Source of the DNA: Lachnospiraceae bacterium | GTDB taxonomy: Bacteria; Bacillota; Clostridia; Lachnospirales; Lachnospiraceae | Assembly (NCBI GenBank): GCA_024403355.1 | Contig: JAKSRW010000002.1 | Span: 1-64,000 of the forward strand | Length of the DNA: 64,000 nt | Direction of reading: 5' to 3' | Shown here: positions 35,513 through 44,185 of the stretch, in pieces | Layout: the number at the start of each line of letters is the position of its first letter | Position numbering within the stretch: the stretch's first letter is position 1 | Position numbers and translations under genes: made by a program | Notes under the pieces: model-generated | Told to the model about the DNA's origin: nothing | Seen by the model: the letters and a program-made list of their open reading frames with translations, nothing else | Databases searched by the model: none

Positions 35513-37917
35513 TGAATGATATTTTAGCAGGTTTAAATGATGTACAGCAGCATGCTGTAACTACTACCGAGGGTCCGCTTCTGATACTTGCGGGGGCGGG
35601 CTCCGGAAAAACGAGAGTGCTCACACACAGGGTTGCTTATCTTATTGATGAACTTGGGGTAAGTCCTTACAGTATTATGGCGGTAACCTTTACCAATAAG
35701 GCTGCCGGTGAAATGAAGGAGCGTATCCAGAATCTGGTCGGTCCCGGCGCAGAAAACATCTGGGTCAGCACCTTTCATTCCTCGTGTGTGCGTATTCTGA
35801 GACGTTTCATAGACCAGCTGGGCTATGACAGAAATTTTGTAATATATGATACGGATGACCAGAAGACTCTGATGAAGGAAATCATCAAGTCCATGAATCT
35901 GGATCCCAAGCGTTATAAAGAAAGAACATTTATGAGTGTCATTTCACACGCGAAGGATGAGCTTATCGGTCCGGATGCCTTTGAAAAGGATGCTCACGGT
36001 GATAAGGAACAGCTGATTTATGCTAAGGCCTATCGTGAGTACCAGAAGCGCTTAAAGGACTGTAATGCACTGGATTTTGATGATCTTCTGGTAAAAACGG
36101 TTGAGCTTTTCAGATGCTTTCCTGACACGCTCGATTATTACAGACGCCGTTTCCGTTATATAATGGTTGATGAGTATCAGGATACAAATACCGCACAGTT
36201 CGAATTTATCCGCCTTCTTGCTGTTTTTACGAATGCATACGGTGAAGAGGAGCATAACCTCTGTGTGGTAGGTGATGATGACCAGTCGATTTACAAGTTC
36301 CGCGGGGCCAATATCCGGAATATTCTTGATTTTGAGGATAATTACCCTGAAGCGGAGGTTATCAGACTTGAGCAGAATTACAGGTCTACAAAGAGTATTC
36401 TTGATGTAGCCAACAATGTAATACGTAATAATATTGCCCGTAAGTCGAAATCCCTCTGGACCGAGAATGAGGAGGGAAAGCCTGTTTCATATACTCTTTA
36501 TGCAAGTGACCGTGAGGAGGCCGAGGAGGTAGTCCGCAAGATTTATTCTGAGGTAAGAAACGGTGCTGAATATAAGGACTATGCGATTCTTTACAGAACC
36601 AATGCCCAGTCCCGTATTTTTGAGGAACGTTTTGTAAATCTTAATGTTCCCTACAGAATTGTCGGAAGCGTAAACTTCTATCAGCGAAAGGAAATCAAGG
36701 ATATACTGGCTTATCTGCGTACTATTGACAACGGACGTGATGATATTTCGGTAAAAAGAATCCTTAATGTTCCTAAGCGGGGAATAGGTTCTACTACAGT
36801 AGAAAAAGTCGCTGCTTATGCGGCAGAGCATGAAATAAGCTTTTATGAGGCTTTGACTCGGTCTGCCATGATCGAGGGTATTTCAAGGGCGCGTAACGGA
36901 ATAGAGGATTTTGTAAGCTTTATAGAGGCTATGAAGAGCAGACTTTTTGAGGGGCTGGAGCTTTCGGGGCTTATAGACGAGGTTCTAGAGGGTGTAAACT
37001 ACGAGAGCTATCTGCTTGATGAGGACGAGCCCTCAAAGGTAGAGGAAAGAATGGAAAATATCGGTGAACTTGTGAGCAAGCTTGCCGAATATGAGGCGAA
37101 TGCAGAGGAGACTGCCGAGCCGCCCACACTTTCGGGCTTCCTTGAAGAGGTGGCGCTGGTGGGAGACATTGACAGCTATTCGGAAGAAAACGATGTGGTT
37201 GTTCTGATGACTATACACAGTGCTAAGGGTCTGGAATTTAAAAATGTATTTATGGTCGGTATGGAGGAGAATATTTTCCCCGGCTTTATGACACTTAACA
37301 GCGAGCATCCCGATGAGGATATGGAGGAGGAACGCCGTCTTTGCTACGTCGGAATTACCCGTGCGCAGGAGAGACTTTACCTGAGTGCCGCCTACCAGCG
37401 TATGACAAACGGTAACATTGCATTCAATAAGCCTTCACGCTTCATTAAGGAGATTCCGCGCGGCCTGATTTCTATGAATGATGCGCTCGGTAGAGGAAAG
37501 ACTGTCGGCGGAAGCAAACGATTTGAGGATGAAGGGATAAAAAGCAGCAGAAAACCCGGCTTTGGCAAATCAATTGATGAGCTTCCGGGCTTTAAAAAGT
37601 CATCTGCTTTTTCTGACACTGCAGCTTTTGGAGCGGCCGAAAGCCACAGTCGTGCCTACAGAAACCAGGATGCGGGAAGATATACCGGTAATGTTCGTCT
37701 GAATGATAATCCTTATGCAAAGTCTGCCGCAGCTGCTTCTTCGATTTTATCGGAAGAACTCGGATATACGGTGGGTGACAGCGTAAAACATATCAAGTTT
37801 GGTGTCGGAACCGTAAAGGATATCGTGAAGGGCGGAAAGGATTACGAGGTTACCGTGGATTTCCCTGCGGGAACCAAAAAGATGCTGGCCTCCTTCGCGA
37901 AGCTTATTAAGGTTTGA
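35512..37917 (+). CDS. pcrA: ATP-dependent DNA helicase PcrA/UvrD
   Basis: This 801-residue superfamily 1A helicase unwinds DNA 3' to 5' and removes RecA or stalled complexes during repair. Motifs visible are Walker A AGAGSGKT (27-34), VTFTNKAAGEMKER, VDEYQDTN near 219, VGDDDQSIYKFRGA, LEQNYRST, MTIHSAKGLEF near 567 and YVGITRAQERLYL. A poorly conserved linker (about 650-750) is followed by a tudor-like C-terminal domain (VKHIKFGVGTV) that binds RNA polymerase in relatives. The start overlaps the permease stop. Confidence 0.95.
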   Translation: MNDILAGLNDVQQHAVTTTEGPLLILAGAGSGKTRVLTHRVAYLIDELGVSPYSIMAVTFTNKAAGEMKERIQNLVGPGAENIWVSTFHSSCVRILRRFIDQLGYDRNFVIYDTDDQKTLMKEIIKSMNLDPKRYKERTFMSVISHAKDELIGPDAFEKDAHGDKEQLIYAKAYREYQKRLKDCNALDFDDLLVKTVELFRCFPDTLDYYRRRFRYIMVDEYQDTNTAQFEFIRLLAVFTNAYGEEEHNLCVVGDDDQSIYKFRGANIRNILDFEDNYPEAEVIRLEQNYRSTKSILDVANNVIRNNIARKSKSLWTENEEGKPVSYTLYASDREEAEEVVRKIYSEVRNGAEYKDYAILYRTNAQSRIFEERFVNLNVPYRIVGSVNFYQRKEIKDILAYLRTIDNGRDDISVKRILNVPKRGIGSTTVEKVAAYAAEHEISFYEALTRSAMIEGISRARNGIEDFVSFIEAMKSRLFEGLELSGLIDEVLEGVNYESYLLDEDEPSKVEERMENIGELVSKLAEYEANAEETAEPPTLSGFLEEVALVGDIDSYSEENDVVVLMTIHSAKGLEFKNVFMVGMEENIFPGFMTLNSEHPDEDMEEERRLCYVGITRAQERLYLSAAYQRMTNGNIAFNKPSRFIKEIPRGLISMNDALGRGKTVGGSKRFEDEGIKSSRKPGFGKSIDELPGFKKSSAFSDTAAFGAAESHSRAYRNQDAGRYTGNVRLNDNPYAKSAAAASSILSEELGYTVGDSVKHIKFGVGTVKDIVKGGKDYEVTVDFPAGTKKMLASFAKLIKV

Positions 37918-38125
37918 TTACTGAAATAATAACAAAAAATTCATAAATTCACAGAAAAATTTGTGGAAATTTTATTAAATGTGTGATATACTCTCTACAA
38001 GAGCCCTATCTTTGCTCTGCTGACGCTGCTATCGGACTGAGGGGACAAAGGACAGTCAGGTTTCAGCTTTTGGTATGATATGTAGGGTGGTATTGCGGTT
38101 AGTACAGGAAAGGCGGTATTTATTT
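37918..38125 (+). other. 208-bp intergenic leader with T-box-like 14-mer
   Basis: No gene is seen. A weak promoter-like TATACT lies near 37990. GACTG (about 38036) can pair with CAGTC (about 38053). At 38084-38097 AGGGTGGTATTGCG matches the T-box consensus AGGGTGGNACCGCG at 12 of 14 positions, but no terminator or stem I elements were recognised. Confidence 0.3.
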
Positions 38126-38374
38126 ATGAGTGGAAAGTTAAGACAGAAAATTTCAAATGCTTATGCAGCATCAAAGTTCCATGCTCTTCTTAAGAGAAGA
38201 GAAGAGGAAGGCAAGAAGAACGGTCTTCTTATTGCTCTTATCATCCTTGCAGCAGTAGCTGTAATCGTTGGTATCGTATTAGTAATCCATAAGGTTTCAA
38301 AGCCTGATTACCTTGAGGATTTCGAGGATGACGATTTCGAGGATTTCGATGATCTTGAGGATGCTGAAGATTAA
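38126..38374 (+). CDS. Small membrane protein with acidic tail
   Basis: 82 residues start at 38126, 11 bases after AGGAAAGG. A basic N-terminal third (LRQKISNAYAASKF, KRREEEGKK) precedes a single hydrophobic helix (about 34-54) and then an extremely acidic Asp/Glu/Phe-rich C-terminus. The charge layout predicts N-in/C-out. No family was recognised with certainty. It is a single-gene unit followed by a terminator. Confidence 0.65.
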   Translation: MSGKLRQKISNAYAASKFHALLKRREEEGKKNGLLIALIILAAVAVIVGIVLVIHKVSKPDYLEDFEDDDFEDFDDLEDAED

Positions 38375-38430
38375 TTTTCAGATGGCCTGACAATTTGGCT
38401 TTTATTGATTTGAGATCGTTGCTTACAACA

Positions 38431-38464
38431 TTAAAGCCGGATGTTAAATCCGGCTTTAACTTTT
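38431..38464 (+). terminator. Terminator after small membrane gene
   Basis: TTAAAGCCGGAT (38431-38442) pairs perfectly with ATCCGGCTTTAA (38448-38459), followed by CTTTT. Confidence 0.85.
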
Positions 38465-38477
38465 AGAGGGGAAAGAG

Positions 38478-39248
38478 ATGGCTAAGACAGAAGCTAATAA
38501 AAAAACAGGTTCATCATCGACCGGAAAGAGAAAATTATCTGACAGTGCGGCAAGGGAAATACGCCGTATGCTTGCCGAGGATAAGAATGGCTATATGCAG
38601 TCAATGCTGAAGAAGATGAAGACCATTACCTATGTTCAGCCCGGCGAGGTGCCCAATATTGACCTTTATATGGATCAGGTTACAAAGTTCATGGACGAGC
38701 ATCTTGAGAGCTCAAAGCGTTACAGCGATGACAAGCTTCTCACGAAGACCATGATAAACAACTATACTAAAAATGATCTGCTTCCTTCGCCTGAAAAGAA
38801 GAAGTATACCAAGGACCATATGTATACGCTTCTGTTCATTTACTATCTTAAAAACGTACTTTCAATAGATGATACCTCTAGTGTACTCAAACCGCTTACG
38901 GATATGTTTTTCGGTGATAACGGTTCAATCGATATGGAAGATATCTATGCTGAAATCTTTGGTATCGAGTATGAACAGTCCTATGCCATAACGCGTGATA
39001 TTATCAAGAAATACTATAAATCAAAGGAGTCCTTCGATGAGGTTGAAGACAAAAAGGAGCAGGATTTCCTGCAGGCCTTTGCATTTATCGGTATGCTTTG
39101 CTTTGATGTTTACATGAAAAAGCTGATGATAGGTAAAATCATCGATGATAATTTCTCACTCGACAATCTGATTAAACCGGATTCCGAAAAAAACGAAAAG
39201 ACTTCAAAAGCGGATAAAGAAAACAAGCCTGATAAGTCAAAAAAATAA
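38478..39248 (+). CDS. DUF1836-family protein
   Basis: This 256-residue soluble protein is preceded by AGGGGAAAGAG. The central part (about 60-160) has TKTMINNYTKNDLLPSP and KKYTKDHMYTLLFIYYLKNVLS, the hallmark of DUF1836, a Firmicute family with a MerR-like helix-turn-helix look. The C-terminal 30 residues are Lys/Asp/Glu-rich. A regulatory role is possible but not shown. Confidence 0.8.
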   Translation: MAKTEANKKTGSSSTGKRKLSDSAAREIRRMLAEDKNGYMQSMLKKMKTITYVQPGEVPNIDLYMDQVTKFMDEHLESSKRYSDDKLLTKTMINNYTKNDLLPSPEKKKYTKDHMYTLLFIYYLKNVLSIDDTSSVLKPLTDMFFGDNGSIDMEDIYAEIFGIEYEQSYAITRDIIKKYYKSKESFDEVEDKKEQDFLQAFAFIGMLCFDVYMKKLMIGKIIDDNFSLDNLIKPDSEKNEKTSKADKENKPDKSKK

Positions 39249-39272
39249 AAAACTAAAGTAATATTATAAAAA

Positions 39273-39314
39273 TGCCGATATGAATTATAAGATTTTATAG
39301 TTTTATCGGCTTTT
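39273..39314 (+). terminator. Terminator after DUF1836 gene
   Basis: GCCGATA (39273-39279) pairs with TATCGGC (39304-39310) around an A/T-rich inner helix, followed by TTTT. Confidence 0.65.
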
Positions 39315-39343
39315 ATAAGTTTTGTTTATTGTATGAGGTGCAT

Positions 39344-42300
39344 ATGAAAAAGCATTTATTCCGAATTATATCCGCAGCGGTTATCCTCGCGCTGGTCATA
39401 CTGTGTATCCCCGTGATGCCGGCCACAGAGGTTAATGCTGCGCCCTCAACCTACAGCTTCATCATTGGTAATAAGGAGATAGGCGACGGCCAGACCATCG
39501 ACTATTCGCTCTATAATAATGCGGATAAAACTCTGTCTATTATCCTCAGAAATACCGAAGGTATTCCGGCAGGCACCAAGATTACATGGGTTGTCAGCAA
39601 CAGTAACATTATTACGGTCAAGGAACAGGACGATGCTACCTGCAGCGTTACGCTGAATATTGTATCTCCCGGTTTCTCGGGTCTTTCGGTAACCATGACC
39701 TCTGTTGACGGTGTAACCTATACTGCGGTTGCATACTGTTCAATCTATGTTCCCCTTCAGTGGTCCGATAATGTATCGTCTACAGACCCCACACAGAACA
39801 ATATTCTTGCTTCTGACGATAACGGAAACTATGGTCTTTTCTATGCGCAGACGGGCGAGCTTACCTATACGCTTCAGCTTTATGCGCCCAATTCCGCAGA
39901 CCATCCCGGTCAGGATCATTACTTAAGAAAGCTCAAATATGTAACCTATAAATATTCGGATCCGGCGAATACCGGTTATCTGACAAGTGATGTAACCGCA
40001 GACCAGATAGGCGATTTCACCGCTGCTCTAAACTGGTCCAGCTCGAATCCAAATGTAGCCACGGTCGATTCACTGACCGGTCTTGTTACGGCGGTTTCGG
40101 CGGGCTTTGCCACCATTTCGGTAAAAACCAGTACTGAGAATGAGCGTGAGGGCGCCGGCGATGTGCTGTCCTACAATGTAATAGTCGTCCCCGAGGGTTA
40201 TGTCAGCGGCTATACCACAGAGTACAGGAATGCCGACAAGGTAGTAACCTCCGGCTACGATAACGAAATAGTAATTCAGACCAACGTAACACATGCGGAT
40301 ACGCTTACCTGGCGTATTTTCAAGGGTGATTATGCATCTGAGAAAAACGAGATTACAAAGGAGCTTCAGAATAATATTGAAATAGGCACAGCAAACGGAA
40401 GAGTGGTTTTAAAGAATCTTTCAGCAGGTGTATATTATGTTACCGGTATTCCCGTAAAGGATGCGGCAGCGGCCAGAATTTTTCCGACCTATGATGTTAC
40501 CCAGTCCTTTATTAAATGCTTTACCTACATAATCATTGTGCCGCTCACCTTCCCGCAGGGACCTATTGTACTGAGCTATTACAATGCCAACGGTAATGAT
40601 TCCTACAATATTCTTGAGGCAACCAATATACCCGCAGGACTTTTCAGATTTTATTCGGATGATCCCCATGTTGCAACGGTAGGCCTTGATTCGGGTATTA
40701 TTGAGGCAGCAGGCTCGGGTGACTGTCAGGTTCGACTCAGTCTTCAGAACGAGAAGGTGCTTAAGGAAATTTTCGGAAACTATGCGGATGATGCAAGTGC
40801 TATCGGCTACAACAAGAGCGACAAGCTGGTGGATGTAACTGTTTACGACGGTATCGCAATCAGTAATTCAACCGCTACCATGACAGTCGGTTCAACAATG
40901 CAGCTTTCGCTTACGGCACCGAATCCTTATTCGGGTGATATTATATGGTCATCAAATGACGAATCAATTTGTTCCGTAGATAACAGCGGTCTTGTTTCAG
41001 CAAAGAAGCAGGGAACCGCGAAGATTAGCGTAAAGATTAAAATCGGCGGTGTAACGAAGCGTGCCCAGTGTACGATTAAGGTTATTCCCACCGTTAATTC
41101 CATTACACTTTCCGCAGAAAAGAATTTTGTGGCAATCGGTGAAAATCTTACCATTAATGCGAATGTAAATCCCAAGGTATCGGATATGTCACTTAAGTGG
41201 TACTGTTCTGATACTTCTATAGCAACCATGACAGCCGTTAATCCTCTTTCACTTACCATTACCGGTGCGAAGGGCGGTACAGCGGTTATCACGGCGGTAA
41301 ATGCGGAAAATGCCATCGTAGGCACCATGATTATCAAGGTTGTGGCAAATATTGACAGCGTAACGCTTTCGGACACCGAGGTATCGCTGCCGCAGAATAC
41401 GGGCTTTTATCAGCTCTATGCTTACGTTTCACCTGAGCTTCCCGAGAATGAGAAGCTTACCTGGCAGACCTCCGACCGTAAGGTTGTAACCGTAGATTCA
41501 AACGGTAAGGTATCACTTGTGAAGCCCGGTTCCGCAGTTATCACCGTAGTTACTCAGAACGGTAAGACTGCCCAGTGTATCTTTACGGTACTTCAGGGAA
41601 TCCAGTCGATTACCTTTGACGATCCTTCACTTACACTTTATGTAAACGAATCGCATCGTATGACCTATGTCATAAAGCCCGCTACGGCATCGGATACGAC
41701 TCTTAAATGGTCCACCTCCGATTCAAAGATTGCGACAGTTGATGCGACCGGCTATATTACGGCTAAGAATACCGGAAGCTGTGTTATCACGGCTCAGGCT
41801 GCTGACGGCTCCGGTGTATTTACCACCTGCAGTGTCACCGTTCTTCGTACCGCGGACAGCATAACGATGGATGTTACGGCACTGGAGCTTAACGTTAATG
41901 AAACCTATCTGCTTGAAACCGAGCTGAAGCCGGCAGACTGTACGGATTCGATCGTTTACGAGAGCAGTAACACAAAGATTGCCCAGGTTTCCAAGAAGGG
42001 TAAGATTACAGCCAAGGCAAAAGGCTCATGTATCATTTTTGCAAAGACCACATCGGGCCTTTCTACCTACTGTACAGTTAATGTTTCACAGCAGGTAACA
42101 GGTCTGACGCTTGATAAAACAGAGGCTACTATTGAGGTGGGCGATAAGCTTCAGCTCAATGCAAGTATTACCCCTAAGACCGCATCAAACCAGGATTTAA
42201 TCTGGACCAGCAGTAATCCAAAGGCTGCCACCGTTGACAAGAACGGTATCGTAACCGCTGTTCAGGGCGGCTCGACCATGATTCGTTGTGTCAGCGATGA

Positions 42301-43327
42301 TACAGACCTTCAGGCCTATGCACTCATTAACATAAAAGAAAAGGTTACCACAATAACCGTAGAGGAAAATGTGGAAATCGGTGTGGGTGATAAGCTTAAG
42401 CTTAATGCGGTGGTTCAGAATCCCTCCGCTACCGATAAGGGACTTGTTTGGAAGTCAAATAAGACCTCTGTATGTACAGTCAGCCAGAAGGGCGTAATCA
42501 AGGGCAAGAAAGCCGGAAAGGCAAAGATTACGGTAACTGCGGCGGACGGAAGCGGTGTCTATGCCGAATGTGAGGTTCGGGTAATCACAGAAACCGAAAG
42601 CGTGGATGTAAGTGCTTCGTATGTCGAGCTTCTGGTAGGCGAGAATATTAAAATAAAGGCTACAACGGAGCCCTTGAACGTTACCTATAAGCCTATCTGG
42701 TCGTCAAGTAACGAGAATATAGCGATAGTTAACAAGAAGGGAAAAATAACTGCCCTTAAGGCAGGAGACTGCGTGATGAAGGCTCAGTCGCCGGATAATC
42801 CGGATGCTTTTGCCATGGTATATGTGCATGTCACCACACCTCCGCCCCCTGTAGTTGCTTCAAATATCAGCCTTGCACAGACTGAAATTGTAATGGTTGC
42901 AGGCGAGACTACTGCTGTAGACTACACAATCACTCCTTCGAATATCACTGAAGGCTATACCTGGTCAAGTGATAATCCTTCGGTTGCTTCGGTTGCAAGT
43001 GACGGACGAATTACCGCTAAGGCTATGGGCAGTGCAAACGTTATATTAATGACCCAGTCGGGCAAGAAGGCTACAGTCAGAGTATTTGTAGTCGGCCTCA
43101 GCAAGACAAAGCTTACACTTCATCAGTACGAAAGCCTGAAGCTCAAGCTTGAGGTATACGGTGCAGGTTCGAATAATCTTACGGTTAAGTGGGATACCGA
43201 CAATCAGGGTATCGCAGAGATGAACAACGGAACCGTAACAGGAAAGGCGCTGGGAACAACTACCGTCTATGCAATAGTTAACGGCAGGGCGATAGGATGC
43301 AGCGTTAAAGTAGTAAAAAATAATTAA
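39344..43327 (+). CDS. Secreted Ig-like (Big_2) repeat protein
   Basis: This 1327-residue exported protein has a signal peptide (basic MKKHLFR, hydrophobic core, VNA near residue 32). The N-terminal ~500 residues contain diverged Ig-like domains. The rest is a chain of about nine Big_2-type domains of 80-90 residues, each with a pattern like ITL...VGD..KL.A...P......W.SSN..IATVD..G.ITA...G...IT. No LPxTG motif, membrane anchor, SLH or choline-binding repeat is seen at the C-terminus. It may be released or held non-covalently, acting in adhesion or as a cell-surface stalk. The start at 39344 follows GAGGTG. Confidence 0.85.
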   Translation: MKKHLFRIISAAVILALVILCIPVMPATEVNAAPSTYSFIIGNKEIGDGQTIDYSLYNNADKTLSIILRNTEGIPAGTKITWVVSNSNIITVKEQDDATCSVTLNIVSPGFSGLSVTMTSVDGVTYTAVAYCSIYVPLQWSDNVSSTDPTQNNILASDDNGNYGLFYAQTGELTYTLQLYAPNSADHPGQDHYLRKLKYVTYKYSDPANTGYLTSDVTADQIGDFTAALNWSSSNPNVATVDSLTGLVTAVSAGFATISVKTSTENEREGAGDVLSYNVIVVPEGYVSGYTTEYRNADKVVTSGYDNEIVIQTNVTHADTLTWRIFKGDYASEKNEITKELQNNIEIGTANGRVVLKNLSAGVYYVTGIPVKDAAAARIFPTYDVTQSFIKCFTYIIIVPLTFPQGPIVLSYYNANGNDSYNILEATNIPAGLFRFYSDDPHVATVGLDSGIIEAAGSGDCQVRLSLQNEKVLKEIFGNYADDASAIGYNKSDKLVDVTVYDGIAISNSTATMTVGSTMQLSLTAPNPYSGDIIWSSNDESICSVDNSGLVSAKKQGTAKISVKIKIGGVTKRAQCTIKVIPTVNSITLSAEKNFVAIGENLTINANVNPKVSDMSLKWYCSDTSIATMTAVNPLSLTITGAKGGTAVITAVNAENAIVGTMIIKVVANIDSVTLSDTEVSLPQNTGFYQLYAYVSPELPENEKLTWQTSDRKVVTVDSNGKVSLVKPGSAVITVVTQNGKTAQCIFTVLQGIQSITFDDPSLTLYVNESHRMTYVIKPATASDTTLKWSTSDSKIATVDATGYITAKNTGSCVITAQAADGSGVFTTCSVTVLRTADSITMDVTALELNVNETYLLETELKPADCTDSIVYESSNTKIAQVSKKGKITAKAKGSCIIFAKTTSGLSTYCTVNVSQQVTGLTLDKTEATIEVGDKLQLNASITPKTASNQDLIWTSSNPKAATVDKNGIVTAVQGGSTMIRCVSDDTDLQAYALINIKEKVTTITVEENVEIGVGDKLKLNAVVQNPSATDKGLVWKSNKTSVCTVSQKGVIKGKKAGKAKITVTAADGSGVYAECEVRVITETESVDVSASYVELLVGENIKIKATTEPLNVTYKPIWSSSNENIAIVNKKGKITALKAGDCVMKAQSPDNPDAFAMVYVHVTTPPPPVVASNISLAQTEIVMVAGETTAVDYTITPSNITEGYTWSSDNPSVASVASDGRITAKAMGSANVILMTQSGKKATVRVFVVGLSKTKLTLHQYESLKLKLEVYGAGSNNLTVKWDTDNQGIAEMNNGTVTGKALGTTTVYAIVNGRAIGCSVKVVKNN

Positions 43328-43346
43328 ACACTCCCTGACCAAAATC

Positions 43347-43383
43347 AGTCGCATCGTGGTACAGCACGATGCGACTTTTTTTA
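43347..43383 (+). terminator. Terminator of Big_2 protein gene
   Basis: AGTCGCATCGTG (43347-43358) pairs perfectly with CACGATGCGACT (43365-43376), followed by a T-run. The 3' arm and T-run are also the left end of the palindromic element described next. Confidence 0.85.
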
Positions 43384-43657
43384 ATAGGCCGGCCGCTGCA
43401 GCATCCTCGTCTGATTTCTTTTCGACCTGCGGTTTACTAACTGTCACAGCCTTGCGTATCTATGTCCTACGCCTCGAGTCGGCCATCCGTGGCCTCCTTC
43501 TCGGCGCGCCGTCCGTCCGTGGACGGCTTTACGGACATAGGTCTTTTTATACGAGGCTGTGACAGTAAGAAAACCAAGGCAGGTCTCAAATATCAGCCGT
43601 GAATGTTGCAGCGGCCGGCCTTCCAAAAACTTAATCGCATCATGGTGACGTAACCAC
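43356..43657 (+). repeat. Palindromic element, copy 1
   Basis: A ~300-bp imperfect palindrome. From outside inward the arms are: terminal CGTGG..GATGCG plus T-run (43356-43382) against A-run plus CGCATCATGG..CCAC (to 43657); GGCCGGCCGCTGCA (43387-43400) against TGCAGCGGCCGGCC (43607-43620); ACTGTCACAGCCT (43440-43452) against AGGCTGTGACAGT (43554-43566); CTATGTCC (43460-43467) against GGACATAG (43533-43540). The centre has GGCCATCCGTGGCC and the 24-bp block 43503-43526 (GGCGCGCC then GTCCGTCC and GGACGG). No ribosome site or conserved protein was found in the short frames that cross it. Confidence 0.85.
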
Positions 43658-43819
43658 TCTTTACAGGTTTTGGTCCTACGCCACACCCGAGCCGTGTCAT
43701 GTTTTCTTACGGACTGGCATTGTAGTCTGAAAAATAATTATCCGTTTGCTATACTTACGAGGAAGCACCAAAGGATAAATAAAAGGCCTGGGTGTGGCGA
43801 GAGACAAATCAGTTCTGAT
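43658..43819. other. Spacer between the two palindromic elements
   Basis: 162 bp without a credible gene. It contains its own inverted repeats, CGCCACACCC (43679-43688) against GGGTGTGGCG (43790-43799) and TTATCC against GGATAA (about 43739-43778), nested symmetrically between the two flanking elements. Short TTTTCTTAC and TTACGAGG stretches resemble parts of the elements, so it may be a decayed or partial third copy. Confidence 0.5.
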
Positions 43820-44160
43820 GTGGTTACGACAGGATGAGGTTTTTACTGCTTTGTTTTCGATAGGGGCCTTAGCTTCCCCGGCCGTAATGTGTGTTTTCTT
43901 CGAGAGCCTTCGAGCCTTGCTACATTTTCTTACTGCCGCAGCTTTGCAATAAAGAACTATGCTCGTCACGCCGTCCATGGACGGACGGCGCGCCGCACGG
44001 GAGGACAAGGATGTCCGACTGGCGGCGCAGAGCATAGATACGCGAGGCTGCGGCAGTTAGAAAATGAAAAGGCGAGACCGGTTCTCGAAGGAAATATCAT
44101 TACGGCCGGGGAGTTTTGCCAGCCGGCTGACACTAAAAAAACGCATCATGGCGAACCACG
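43820..44160 (-). repeat. Palindromic element, copy 2 (inverted)
   Basis: Homologous to copy 1 but in opposite orientation. Arms: GTGGTTACG..GATG plus T-run (43820-43846) against A-run plus CGCATCATGG..CCAC (to 44158); TCCCCGGCCGTAATG (43875-43889) against CATTACGGCCGGGGA (44098-44112); ACTGCCGCAGC (43932-43942) against GCTGCGGCAGT (44047-44057); CTATGCTC against GAGCATAG. The centre 43971-43994 is the reverse complement of copy 1's 24-bp block with one difference. Stem bases that differ from copy 1 are changed on both arms. Confidence 0.85.
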
Positions 44161-44165
44161 ATGCG
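44135..44165 (-). terminator. Terminator of minus-strand zinc-ribbon gene
   Basis: On the minus strand CGCATCGTGG (44165-44156), a TTCG tetraloop and CCATGATGCG (44151-44142) are followed by seven T's. A G-U pair forms in the minus-strand RNA but would be A-C on the other strand, fixing its orientation. It coincides with the right end of palindromic copy 2. Confidence 0.85.
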
Positions 44166-44185
44166 GATGATTTTGTAAGGGAATA

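Noticed and set aside
43444..44170. Several 70-110 codon open frames across the 43.4-44.2 kb intergenic region
   Set aside because: They lie inside palindromic DNA on both strands, resemble each other only because the elements are inverted copies, lack ribosome sites and have Arg/Gly-rich translations typical of G+C-rich noncoding DNA.
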